This document shows positions 9,135 through 16,897 of a stretch of DNA of 20,784 nucleotides, piece after piece. The DNA is from Cruorifilaria tuberocauda (taxonomy: Eukaryota; Nematoda; Chromadorea; Rhabditida; Onchocercidae), in NCBI GenBank assembly GCA_013365365.1, contig JABVXU010000781.1, forward strand, positions 1 to 20,784, given 5' to 3'. Positions within the stretch are counted from its first letter, which is position 1. Each line of letters opens with the position of its first letter. Below the pieces are notes generated by a model that made no database searches, was not told the DNA's origin, and saw only the letters and a list, made by a program, of their open reading frames with translations. A program made the position numbers and the translations under genes.

Positions 9135-9205
9135 GATGATGACGAAGAATGAAATGATTAAAGGGAAGCTGCAGCTCCGCCTCAAAACAAAAATGAAACT
9201 GGAAC

Positions 9206-9214
9206 GACCACCCC
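9206..9214 (-). promoter_or_regulatory. TRA-1/GLI-like binding site in the mab-3 promoter
   Basis: GACCACCCC on the plus strand (GGGGTGGTC on the gene's strand) matches the GLI/TRA-1 core GACCACCCA at 8 of 9 positions. It lies about 375 bp upstream of the predicted mab-3 ATG. In C. elegans TRA-1 directly represses mab-3 through a promoter site of this class in hermaphrodites, so both motif and place are as expected. The TTTTC half of the longer consensus is absent. Confidence 0.45.
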
Positions 9215-9280
9215 CAACGGTCTCTTTGAAGTTGCTTCGATGCTGTTTTCCTGACTGTTCCTACTCTCTTCCTGCAATAC

Positions 9281-9787
9281 CATCATGTTACATTTCATGA
9301 TCATGATAATGATGATCAGTATGATCATGATAACAATCATCATGAAAGTCATTGTAATTTAATTTGGGTTGATGATGACAGTGAAGGATGAATGATAAAG
9401 ATACAACTTTAAATATTCTCATGGAACAGTGTATGAATAGCAAGAATACTGAATTGGAAAAAAGCATGACTAGGTTAAGCATCAAAATTTACCTCTATCT
9501 CTTGTACTAGATCTCTGTTGAATTTGTATATTGCAGTTTTTTTAATTAATTTCTTGGCTATCATTGATAGGACAAATTGTTGTTGCTATCATTGCTTAAA
9601 AGTTATTGTATCAGCCAAAAATATCGGCCAAAACTATCAGATCATTATGCAACTTTACTATAAGTATCAATTGAATTATTCATTATTTTTAGAAGAGTAT
9701 AAGAAAAGGTAAAATAATTTAGAATAATTAACTTTGTGCTATATAAATGAAAAAAGGAAAAATCTGCAAATGTCACGTAACGCTTCC
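9281..9787. other. Non-coding stretch upstream of the mab-3 promoter
   Basis: No gene is supported here. About 9296-9350 is rich in ATGATC/ATGATG steps, giving overlapping TGATCA palindromes. The small frames at 9288-9485 and 9518-9712 start with non-ATG codons or read low-complexity peptides. Confidence 0.5.
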
Positions 9788-9895
9788 TATCAGTATCAGT
9801 ATCACTATCAGTATCAGTATCAGTATCACTATCAGTATCAGTATCACTATCAGTATCAGTATCAGTATCACTATCAGTATCAGTATCAGTATCAT
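9788..9895. repeat. Hexamer array (TATCAG/TATCAC)18 with higher-order order
   Basis: Eighteen uninterrupted hexamers follow a regular plan: two TATCAG then TATCAC; three TATCAG then TATCAC; two then TATCAC; three then TATCAC; three then TATCAT. The basic unit is therefore 42 bp (7 hexamers), repeated about 2.5 times. On the minus strand every hexamer contains GATA (CTGATA or GTGATA), giving 18 phased GATA cores, although TGATAC is not a full WGATAR site. Confidence 0.95.
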
Positions 9896-9951
9896 CTCTG
9901 AAGTGATATGGTGTTTAGTATTTTAATTATTTTAGAAACGATGAAGTGCAT

Positions 9952-10001
9952 TTTAATATCTTACAGTTAATGCAATCATCACTTAACTGTAAGATATTAA
10001 A
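9952..10001. repeat. Perfect inverted repeat, 19-bp arms, 12-nt loop
   Basis: Arms are 9952-9970 (TTTAATATCTTACAGTTAA) and 9983-10001, exact reverse complements, around TGCAATCATCAC. A G-T and an A-T pair extend the stem outward to 21 bp. It could be a compact mobile-element remnant, a binding site or an RNA hairpin. At about 54 nt it is shorter and more perfect than most microRNA precursors. Confidence 0.85.
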
Positions 10002-10150
10002 GTTTTTGACGGAAAGTATTTGCAGTCATAATTTTACATATTCATTAATTGATTTAAATATGTAGCATGAAAAAAAGCTCACACTACATGAATGAATTAT
10101 GTGTATATAAACTAGAAACATTCTTCTGATAAGTGAAAGATGCAAGATAT

Positions 10151-10170
10151 CATGCATGCATGCATGCATG
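10151..10170. repeat. (CATG)5 self-complementary microsatellite
   Basis: Five tandem CATG tetramers; each is itself a palindrome, so the 20-bp run can pair with itself. A further GCATG follows at about 10177-10181. Confidence 0.9.
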
Positions 10171-10763
10171 AGAAATGCATGTAAGATCAATTGAATTGAC
10201 AATAAATTGAAAAATCAATTATGGTTGTAGATGTTGAATTGAACGAATCAATAAATGAATTGATTAGATATTGAATTCTTAGCTAATTTATCTAATATAA
10301 AAAGATTAAATTTAGCTTAAAGAGAGAAGGAATAAACATCTTGATTTTGAAGTAAGTTAGAAATCAATGATAACAAATGTGCGGAAATCTTTCTTGATCA
10401 TTCTGCAAAATCACATCTATCTCCTCTTTTTCCTTTTTTTTTTTTGACATCGACAGTACACTATTATCGGATACAGATATTTTGCAGTACTTTACATTAA
10501 TTAATTCAATTTTGAACTCTAATCAACCGGTAAATGATTATTATTCGCTTGATGACGAACGAAATTATGTGTAAGTGATGATGAAATTCTTGAATTCATC
10601 CCGGTGAATATTCCATTATTCCATTCTAATCAATAAAAGGAAATCGATTCTGTATCAATAACAGGTGAGAGAAAATGAATTGAACATTTAAAAAGTATCA
10701 AAATTTGAAATTAAAAAAAAAATATTTTATCAAAAGCAACAATATTAATCATTTGCATATTCT

Positions 10764-10794
10764 ATAGGTATGCAATTTATAATTGCATACCTAT
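10764..10794. repeat. Perfect inverted repeat, 14-bp arms, 3-nt loop
   Basis: ATAGGTATGCAATT (10764-10777) is followed by TAT and its exact reverse complement (10781-10794). With a 3-bp centre it is close to a true palindrome, so a dimeric protein site is as likely as a hairpin. A POU octamer lies 6 bp to the left. Confidence 0.85.
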
Positions 10795-11682
10795 CATGTT
10801 TTCCAAAAAAAAAGAAAAAAAAAATGTTAAATTCAAGATCAGGATCATGCAATCATATTTACTCTATTTACGCAAAGTAAATACGTATTAACTTTTGCTC
10901 TGTCAATCAATAATTCCACCTGAATTTTCGTTTTTTTCTCGCTTTTAAATTATCATTTTATAAAATATTAATTCTCTGTTGCTGCATTATAGGATGAGAA
11001 ATGACAATGTGAACCAGAAATTTACAATTTAAAAAAAAAAAAAAATTGTTGAAAGAATTTGCAAAAAAGTTGCTAAAATTTTTTGCATTCATACTTTCAT
11101 ACCTCATTTATGCTTACTTTCATAAACGATTCATAAATTTTTGAAATTTTCCTTTCATTTTCCATCCATTGCTAATTTCGCCATAAAAATGTATCGTTCG
11201 TTTTGTAATTTACAAAAATGAATGATTATTTCATTAATGGATAAGTTATTTTTGTTAAAATTGCTGAAATAATTTGCTATTGGAATTATTATCACTAAAA
11301 TCATTAGCATCTATTAGAAATGAAGAAATTTTAGTTTTTTTTTTTTTTTGAATAAAATAAAATTTTAATTTGAAATATTATTAAACCAAAGATAATTAAT
11401 TGCTTTCATGTAAATTTCTCTTTGAATAGCTAATATTCAAATTTTTTTGAATAACTATCAGTCTATTGTGCTTCAGTTAATTTGATGAATACAGTTGAGG
11501 AAAGTGTAACTTCTCTTCAGGCGGAAATGTTAGCGGAAATGACAGTATACTACGTATGAGAGTGAAATCATCGTAGTGTTTGAGATTACTTGTAAATGCT
11601 CTCCATTCCTGATTTCACATCATCCTTCTCTGATAAGCTTGAGCATTTTGCAAGGGAATGATGATGATACATCTATCTTCAA

Positions 11683-11709
11683 AGAGAGAGAGAGAGAGAG
11701 AGAGAGAGA
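11683..11709. repeat. (AG)n microsatellite
   Basis: An uninterrupted AG dinucleotide run of about 27 bp in non-coding DNA upstream of mab-3. Confidence 0.9.
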
Positions 11710-11870
11710 AACGAATGAGAGGCTAGCTTATTCCTACAATTCACTTATCATTAGTGATAATGATAATGCTGTTATCAAACGAGGAGGAGAATAGAGAATT
11801 CGGTTGAGAATTTCCGTTAATTATCATCAATCTCTTCTCAATCATATTTCATGTAACCGATCAACTAAGC

Positions 11871-11898
11871 AATCAATCAATCAATCAATCAATCAATT
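11871..11898. repeat. (AATC)n tetranucleotide repeat
   Basis: Nearly seven uninterrupted AATC units. Confidence 0.9.
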
Positions 11899-12065
11899 GT
11901 TTAGTGAAATCAGTAAGGAATGAAAATATTTCAGGAAATTTCTCTCTGCTTATGAGAAATATGCGAGAATGTGTGTGGCCTTCGAAAGTGAAGGCTGTTG
12001 TTGTTGCCTTTGTTTCATCCGTCTCTCTTATAATCAAATTGATGAAAATGGTAACTGTGAAAAGG

Positions 12066-12095
12066 TTCACTTCACTTTACTTCACTTTACTTCAT
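12066..12095. repeat. TTCAC/TTTAC pentamer repeat
   Basis: Six tandem pentamers in which TTCAC and TTTAC alternate. A related TTCACC hexamer array lies at 16760-16824. Confidence 0.8.
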
Positions 12096-12182
12096 ACTCT
12101 TCCTTCCTTTTCTTTTTCCCTTTAATGTTCAATTACCATATCTCTCTCTCTTCTTCGTTTATATATTGTTAGCTTTTTTTCC

Positions 12183-12212
12183 CTCTCTCTCTCCCTCTCT
12201 CTCTCTCTCTCT
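12183..12212. repeat. (CT)n microsatellite followed by a T run
   Basis: About 30 bp of CT dinucleotides with one CCC interruption, followed by 11 or 12 T residues (to 12223). A second CT run is at 12541-12556. The pyrimidine asymmetry of the plus strand continues on and off from about 12100 to 12740. Confidence 0.9.
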
Positions 12213-12460
12213 TTTTTTTTTTTCAAAAAATGTTTGTTCCAAATGAAATATTGGAGGCCCCACACGACGTTCAATGGGCATGTATCGCACAGTTTGGCAT
12301 TGATGACGACAGTAATCGCATTATATCTCAGTCATTCTGCAACGAACACATCCCAACCAAACACATTTCCCCATCGACGAATAATCAACCTCTCAGGTAT
12401 AATTAATCATCTATCAATCAAATATATCATTTCCTTATTAAATAGATGGATAAGGGAATA

Positions 12461-12934
12461 GGGGTGGAAAAGAGAGGAAGAGAATTGATAAATGCTTAAT
12501 TATCACCTTTACATTTTCCTTTTTTTCTTTTCCTTTTTTTCTCTCTCTCTCTCTCTGCATAATAAATCAGTAAGCAATTTCACTTTAATCATTTTTCTTT
12601 TTTTTTTTTTTTGTTTAGTTTTTAGAATGAAATATTTCCTGAAAACTTATATCTTCTCTTCATTTCAGTATAAATTATCTTATCAATCCTTCCCTTTCAT
12701 CTATCTTTTTATCTTTTCTTTTTAATTTTTTTTTTCTTTAACAGTGATAACATCGAGAGAAGTATGATTTCAAGTTTTTCAACTTTTTTCAATCGATACA
12801 AAATAAAATAATTTTTGAGCAAATTTGGAAATGAAATGTATTTCTTGCACAAATTGCATCTGTTAATCCATTTGCGCACACACAATTTTTTTCCCTCTCC
12901 TAACAATAGCTGAATGATTAATGTCCATTAAATA
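12461..12934. other. Pyrimidine-rich non-coding stretch
   Basis: The plus strand is dominated by T and CT runs (12515-12556, 12593-12612, 12716-12740). The apparent frames on either strand here encode only Phe/Ser/Leu-rich or Lys-rich low-complexity peptides and are not called. Confidence 0.6.
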
Positions 12935-13243
12935 CGTGTGTGTACATGTGGTATGTATGTGTGTGTATGTGTGTGTGTGTATGTATGTGTGTGTGTGTAT
13001 GTATGTGTGTGTGTATGTATGTGTGTGTATGTATGTGTGTGTGTGTGTATGTATGTGTATGTATGTCTGTATGTATATTTAATGGTGATAAATGTCCATT
13101 AAATATGTGCATGTATGTGTGTGTACGTGCGTGTACGTGTATGTTTATGTGTGTGATGAATGTCCATTAAATATGTATGTGTGTGGTATGTGTTGTGTGT
13201 GCATGTGTATGTATGTGTACACATGTGTGTGTGTATGTATGTG

Positions 13244-13274
<31 letters not shown>

Positions 13275-13276
13275 CT
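12935..13276. repeat. TG-rich tract, (TG)n/(TATG)n, with embedded 14-bp boxes
   Basis: Alternating purine-pyrimidine TG, TATG and ACGTG steps run for about 340 bp and end in a long TG run (about 13248-13274). It is interrupted three times by the same box, ATGTCCATTAAATA (starting at about 12920, 13093 and 13160). Such tracts can form Z-DNA. The apparent ORFs on both strands are repetitive Cys/Val/Met or Thr/His strings. Confidence 0.9.
13075..13106. repeat. Inverted repeat inside the TG tract, 11-bp arms
   Basis: ATATTTAATGG (13075-13085) and CCATTAAATAT (13096-13106) are exact reverse complements around a 10-nt spacer. The right arm is part of the repeated 14-bp box, so one box here is paired with an inverted partner. 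Confidence 0.8.
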
Positions 13277-14469
13277 GTTCCTAAACCATACAACAGGGTT
13301 ATATTTTAAATTCAAAAAATTTCACCAAACATTTCACAATTTCATTTCTTGTAAAAAAGTTTCTTCTACACAATCATTTCATTTGAACATTTGCAAGAAG
13401 TTAAAGCTAAGATGTAATAAGTTATTTTTGATGTTTATTACTCTCAAATACCTATTAAGTATACCTATCCTTAAATACCTATCTCTCAAAAAAAGGAAAA
13501 TTTATTTTAAAAAAAAAACATTTAAAATAAATATTTAATAATTAAAAATTAAAATTGGAAATTAAAATTCATCAAATTGATAATCTGATAAATATGTAGA
13601 TTTAAATTGAAATATTGCAATGCAGGATTTCTTCGTTTTTTTTTTTTAATTTTTTTATTTTTTGCAGAATATTATTTTTTTTTTTGAAGGAATATCGATT
13701 TGTCATTGATGAAATTGACTCGTAGCAACAAGAAAACATTTATAATTTACGTCAGCTTTATTTCATCCAGAGAAAATTCATCCAAACACTGAAAATTCTC
13801 TCTTGTTCACATTTCCAATAAAAGTTCTAAGTTAAAATTGCATGTGAATTATCATGAAGAAGAGGAAAAAGAAAAACGAAAATGAAAAACTTCATCACTT
13901 TTATTATTATTTCAAAAAATTTCAAACAGTCTTTAATTAATTTTTACATGAAATATTTCTTGCAAATCAGCTTATATTGTTTTTTTTTTCCTTCATTCAA
14001 TTATTTATATAACATTTGATATTTGAATTTTTGCATTTTGCATTAATTTACATGACATGAACTGTTTCTGCATAAATTCATCTTTTAATAAGTTGAGAGA
14101 AAGGAAAAAAAAAAGATGAAAGCATTGAAAAAAGCACTTCCTATATGCTTGTGACAAATGAAAATATTCAAACTAATCTAAATTAATTAATCATTCAAGA
14201 AAATTTTCAAAATATTAAACTTACAATTTACATGTTTAAATAATCATTAAAAGCATTAGAAGACTTATTATTTAAATCATTGAAATCATTAAAAGTTTAC
14301 TTAAATCAACGTCGTACGTTTTACGACATTTTATCAGATTGATTTTACCTGTTCATTTTCTCAAAAAAAGAATAAATAATCGAATGAATGAATAATTTCA
14401 AATGATTATTAAATATAGATTAATAATGATTAAAGATAAGTAATCCTAATCTTTCAATAATTGACAATT
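13277..14469. other. AT-rich non-coding stretch
   Basis: No coding frame, RNA gene or notable repeat beyond A/T homopolymers (near 13638-13647, 13675-13685 and 13980-13989). Nothing recognised. Confidence 0.6.
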
Positions 14470-15080
14470 ATTAAAGTTAAGTTAATGCTATTTGTATTAC
14501 TTAGAATAATTATTGTCGTGAAAGTTTGAATTGAAAAGTTTTTTGATTTGATTAGATTCATAGACAATTTATTTGTTACGAGGTTGTTACTTAGGTTGCT
14601 AGAACAATTCATCGTTTGTTGAAATTTAAATTGAAAAATAAGCCAAGATAATATTTTCTTGATAAGATGGAGATTAGAGCAAAAATTATTAAAGTTAAGT
14701 TAATGCTACTTGTATTACTTGTAATAATTATTAAAGATAATTTAATAATACTGTATTACCATAATTATTAAAGATAAATTAATACTACTTGTATTACTTA
14801 AGTTTAAAGATAAGTTAATTACACTATATTACTTAGGAATTAAAATAATTATTAAAGATAAGTTAATGCTACTTGTATTACTTGTAATAATTATTAAAGA
14901 TAATTTAATAACACTGTATTACTTAGCATAATTATTAAAGATAAATTAATACTACTTGTATTACTTAATTTAATAATACTGTATTACTTAAAGTTAATTA
15001 CACTGTATTACTTGGGAATTAGAATAATTATTAAAGATAAGTTAATGGTACTTGTATTGTCAAAGTTATAATAAAGTTAA
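14470..15080. repeat. Higher-order tandem repeat, period about 160-180 bp with 40-bp sub-units
   Basis: The motif AATTATTAAAGATAAGTTAA, followed by TGCTACTTGTATTACTT, recurs many times. The full-length version with TAATG(C/G)TACTTGTATT appears at about 14701, 14864 and 15043, with an outlier at 14483. Between them lie shorter variants reading TAATACTACTTGTATTAC and TTAATTACACTGTATTAC. This gives two blocks of 163 and 179 bp, each built of about four diverged sub-units. Terminal copies are more diverged, as expected from unequal exchange. Confidence 0.85.
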
Positions 15081-15375
15081 ATATTTCCGAAAAAAAAGTT
15101 AAAAAAATATTCTATCGTAGTAGCAATTACCTCTAAAAATTTACAGTTTAATCGATTGCTAATCTTTCTTTAACAAAAAGAGCAATTCATCTAAGCAAAT
15201 ATGGGAAAATTAAGAATGCAAAAGAAAAAATTTTACGTCCGGAAAAAAAATGCCTGGAAAAATATTTGCTGAAAAAGGGAGAAAGGAAAAAAATTAGAGA
15301 AGAAGGAAAAGTATGAGATGATCGGATAGAAAGAGGAAAAGGAAGAGGAAGAAGAGAGAAGACCACACACGAACA

Positions 15376-15400
15376 TCTCTCTCTCTCTCTCTCTCTCTTT
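15376..15400. repeat. (CT)n microsatellite
   Basis: About 25 bp of CT dinucleotides, with a second short CT run at about 15406-15415, directly after 120 bp of purine-rich strand. Confidence 0.9.
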
Positions 15401-16077
15401 CCGTTTCTCTCTCTCAACTGATATTATCATATCGGGGATTTCATTGGTATGTCGGAATGATGATAAGAGGGAGAATAACGAATTACGAAAGAATTAAAAA
15501 AAAAAAAAAAAGATTCGAAATAATTAGAATTAAAATTACTGAATTACTGAATTCAATAGCAATTTACTATTATTTATTTTTCCATTAAAGTTCGCTTCCT
15601 TTGTTAAAATATATAAATTTAACTATTCCAGGAAAAAAAAATTTTAATTAATTCATGAAATTATAAAATGAAGAAAAGATTTGCTACTGATATAGCATTA
15701 TTTCCATTTAAATATTCCGTACAGTACCTAATAAAATTCAAATTGTAATATTAATTATTGTGAAATATTGTCGAAATTAAATGAAACCAAAAATGAGAAT
15801 ATTAAATAAAGTACTTGAATGGAATAATTCGTAAAAATCATCGGAAAACAGTATTGATAAGTAATCGAAGATAGATACATCATTCTTATATTTTACTTTC
15901 CCCGGTACAACTGGTGTATTTGAGGGAATTCAGAACAAAGATAACTATTTACTCGTTTACTCGATAAGCGTATCTCAATAATTAAAAACTTTATGGAAAT
16001 GCCTCAATTAGGAAATGGTTAATAAATATCAGAGCTAAATACTTGTAACATATTTGGGAAAAAAAAGCCATTTAAGT

Positions 16078-16111
16078 TATGCTTACTTATACTTATATCT
16101 AAGTAAGCATA
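16078..16111. repeat. Perfect inverted repeat, 12-bp arms, 10-nt loop
   Basis: TATGCTTACTTA (16078-16089) and TAAGTAAGCATA (16100-16111) are exact reverse complements around TACTTATATC. Confidence 0.85.
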
Positions 16112-16385
16112 CAAAACGCATGTTACAGCAAAACATATGCAATTTGATTTGTACTAAATGAAAATAGAAAATTAATTTTCAGATTTAAGAAGGAAACATT
16201 ATTACAGATTTTTCTATTTCCTAATATAATTTTACATAAGTAAATATTCAAAGAGATTATTTTGATAAATTAAATTAGATTAATTTCATTAAAAATCAAT
16301 AGATTAAATGTGATAAATGGATGATATTTAAATCATTTTCCGTGCTTATTAGCTTTTTGAACTGATAATGATGATAATGATAGTA

Positions 16386-16531
16386 ATCACATGCTTTCAT
16401 TATTAATTAGCTCGTTGAAGTGTTGATGATCATGATAGCAATTGAATTAATTTATCACATGCTTTCACTATTAATTAGCTCGTTGAACTTTTAATGATCA
16501 TGATCATGATAGCAATTGAATTAATTTATCA
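16386..16531. repeat. Tandem duplication, two copies of about 68 and 74 bp
   Basis: Copy 1 (16386-16453) and copy 2 (16454-16527) share ATCACATGCTTTCA, TATTAATTAGCTCGTTGAA and ATGATAGCAATTGAATTAAT. Copy 2 carries an extra ATGATC, and a third start (ATCAC) follows. The high identity points to a recent event. Confidence 0.9.
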
Positions 16532-16622
16532 CTTTATCAGTTAATCAGTTCTTTTCTTATCTGTAAAGAAAGAGAGAAAATGAATGAATTGTGCTGCTTA
16601 GAAATTAGCGATGAATTGGGCG

Positions 16623-16667
16623 AATGTTGCGATAACTGCATGTATCTTTTAGGAAATGTTGCAAAAT
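16623..16667 (+). promoter_or_regulatory. Pair of MAB-3/DM-like binding sites, 32 bp apart
   Basis: AATGTTGCGATAA (16623-16635) and AATGTTGCAAAAT (16655-16667) each match the MAB-3 consensus, recalled as AATGTTGCGA(T/A)NT, at 12 of 13 positions. They lie in the same orientation and start 32 bp apart, about three helical turns, so bound proteins would face the same side. The pair is 7.8 kb upstream of the predicted mab-3 start. Binding is inferred from motif only. Confidence 0.4.
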
Positions 16668-16759
16668 TTGCACTTTTTGTTTTTGTCTCGTCGTTTCTAG
16701 CAGAGCTAAACCTCAATAACACCCACCCACTCTTCCACTCTCTCTCTCAACTGGAAGAG

Positions 16760-16824
16760 TTCACTTCACCTTCACCTTCACCTTCACCTTCACTTTCACT
16801 TTTACTTTTACTTTCACCTTCATT
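16760..16824. repeat. (TTCACC)n degenerate hexamer array
   Basis: About ten hexamers, TTCACC grading into TTCACT and TTTACT. It produces a Ser-Pro then Leu-rich reading in the overlapping open frame. Confidence 0.85.
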
Positions 16825-16897
16825 CCTAGCAACTCTTAGAGTTGTTATTCCAATTATTACACTCATACCTATTATCACTTATAATTATTTTGCATAA

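Larger units (their letters stand above)
8832..9280 (-). promoter_or_regulatory. Predicted 5' UTR and promoter of mab-3
   Basis: Directly upstream of the predicted ATG (8831-8829), the stretch to about 9280 is clearly less AT-rich than its surroundings. Reading on the minus strand away from the gene, it holds a GTT repeat (8877-8836), a DM-like site (8926-8938), two ATTCCCGCG boxes (9078-9069 and 9134-9125) flanking a TATATA element (9122-9115), a GC-rich patch GCAGCTCCGCCTC (9170-9182) and a TRA-1/GLI-like site (9214-9206). An upstream ATG at 8923 is out of frame with the main one. No trans-splice acceptor sits in the last 70 bp before the ATG, so the UTR may be encoded in cis. Confidence 0.45.
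10002..11470. other. AT-rich non-coding stretch
   Basis: No open frame or RNA gene is supported. It contains a (CATG)5 run (10151-10170), a 31-bp hairpin (10764-10794), an octamer (10751-10758) and several A/T homopolymers (for example 11030-11045 and 11336-11350). Confidence 0.6.
11471..12460. other. Mixed-composition stretch with short open frames next to splice-like motifs; no gene called
   Basis: Three short frames stand out on the plus strand. A 24-codon ORF at 11485-11559 (MNTVEESVTSLQAEMLAEM...) lies 8 bp after CTTCAG. A frame begins at 11953, shortly after TATTTCAG (11928-11935), and can end at a GTAACT donor near 12051. A frame from ATG 12230 (MFVPNEILEAPHDVQWACIA...) runs 56 codons to CTCAG|GTATAA. 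None resembles a known protein, and two frames are open together at 12234-12395, which argues against coding. They do not obviously splice together. Confidence 0.3.
15081..16385. other. AT-rich non-coding stretch with a purine/pyrimidine strand switch
   Basis: Between about 15240 and 15362 the plus strand is almost all purine (GGAAAAAGG, GAAGAGGAAG). At 15376-15415 it switches to CT repeats. Otherwise it holds an inverted repeat (16078-16111) and A runs. The minus-strand frames at 15187-15430 are shadows of the CT/GA tract. Confidence 0.6.
16580..16897 (+). other. Uncertain 105-codon open frame, not called as a gene
   Basis: This ATG-initiated frame reads a Cys-rich start (MNELCCLEISDELGECCDNC), then a hydrophobic segment (residues 30-43), then Ser-Pro/Leu-rich low-complexity sequence caused by the TTCACC array at 16760-16824. 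It is among the longest ATG-started frames outside the two genes, yet I recognise no family and the second half is repeat-derived. An overlapping 61-codon frame is open on the minus strand. The same bases hold two DM-like sites (16623 and 16655), so a regulatory reading is at least as likely. Confidence 0.2.

Noticed and set aside
13092..13538. 148-codon open frame, the longest in the window
   Set aside because: Its first half is TG-repeat translation (Cys/Val/Met strings) and the rest is AT-rich tail with no domain; the opposite strand is equally open through the repeat.
16728..16737. CACCCACCCA as a further TRA-1/GLI site
   Set aside because: It matches the core at only about 7 of 9 positions and sits in a simple C/A-rich run.
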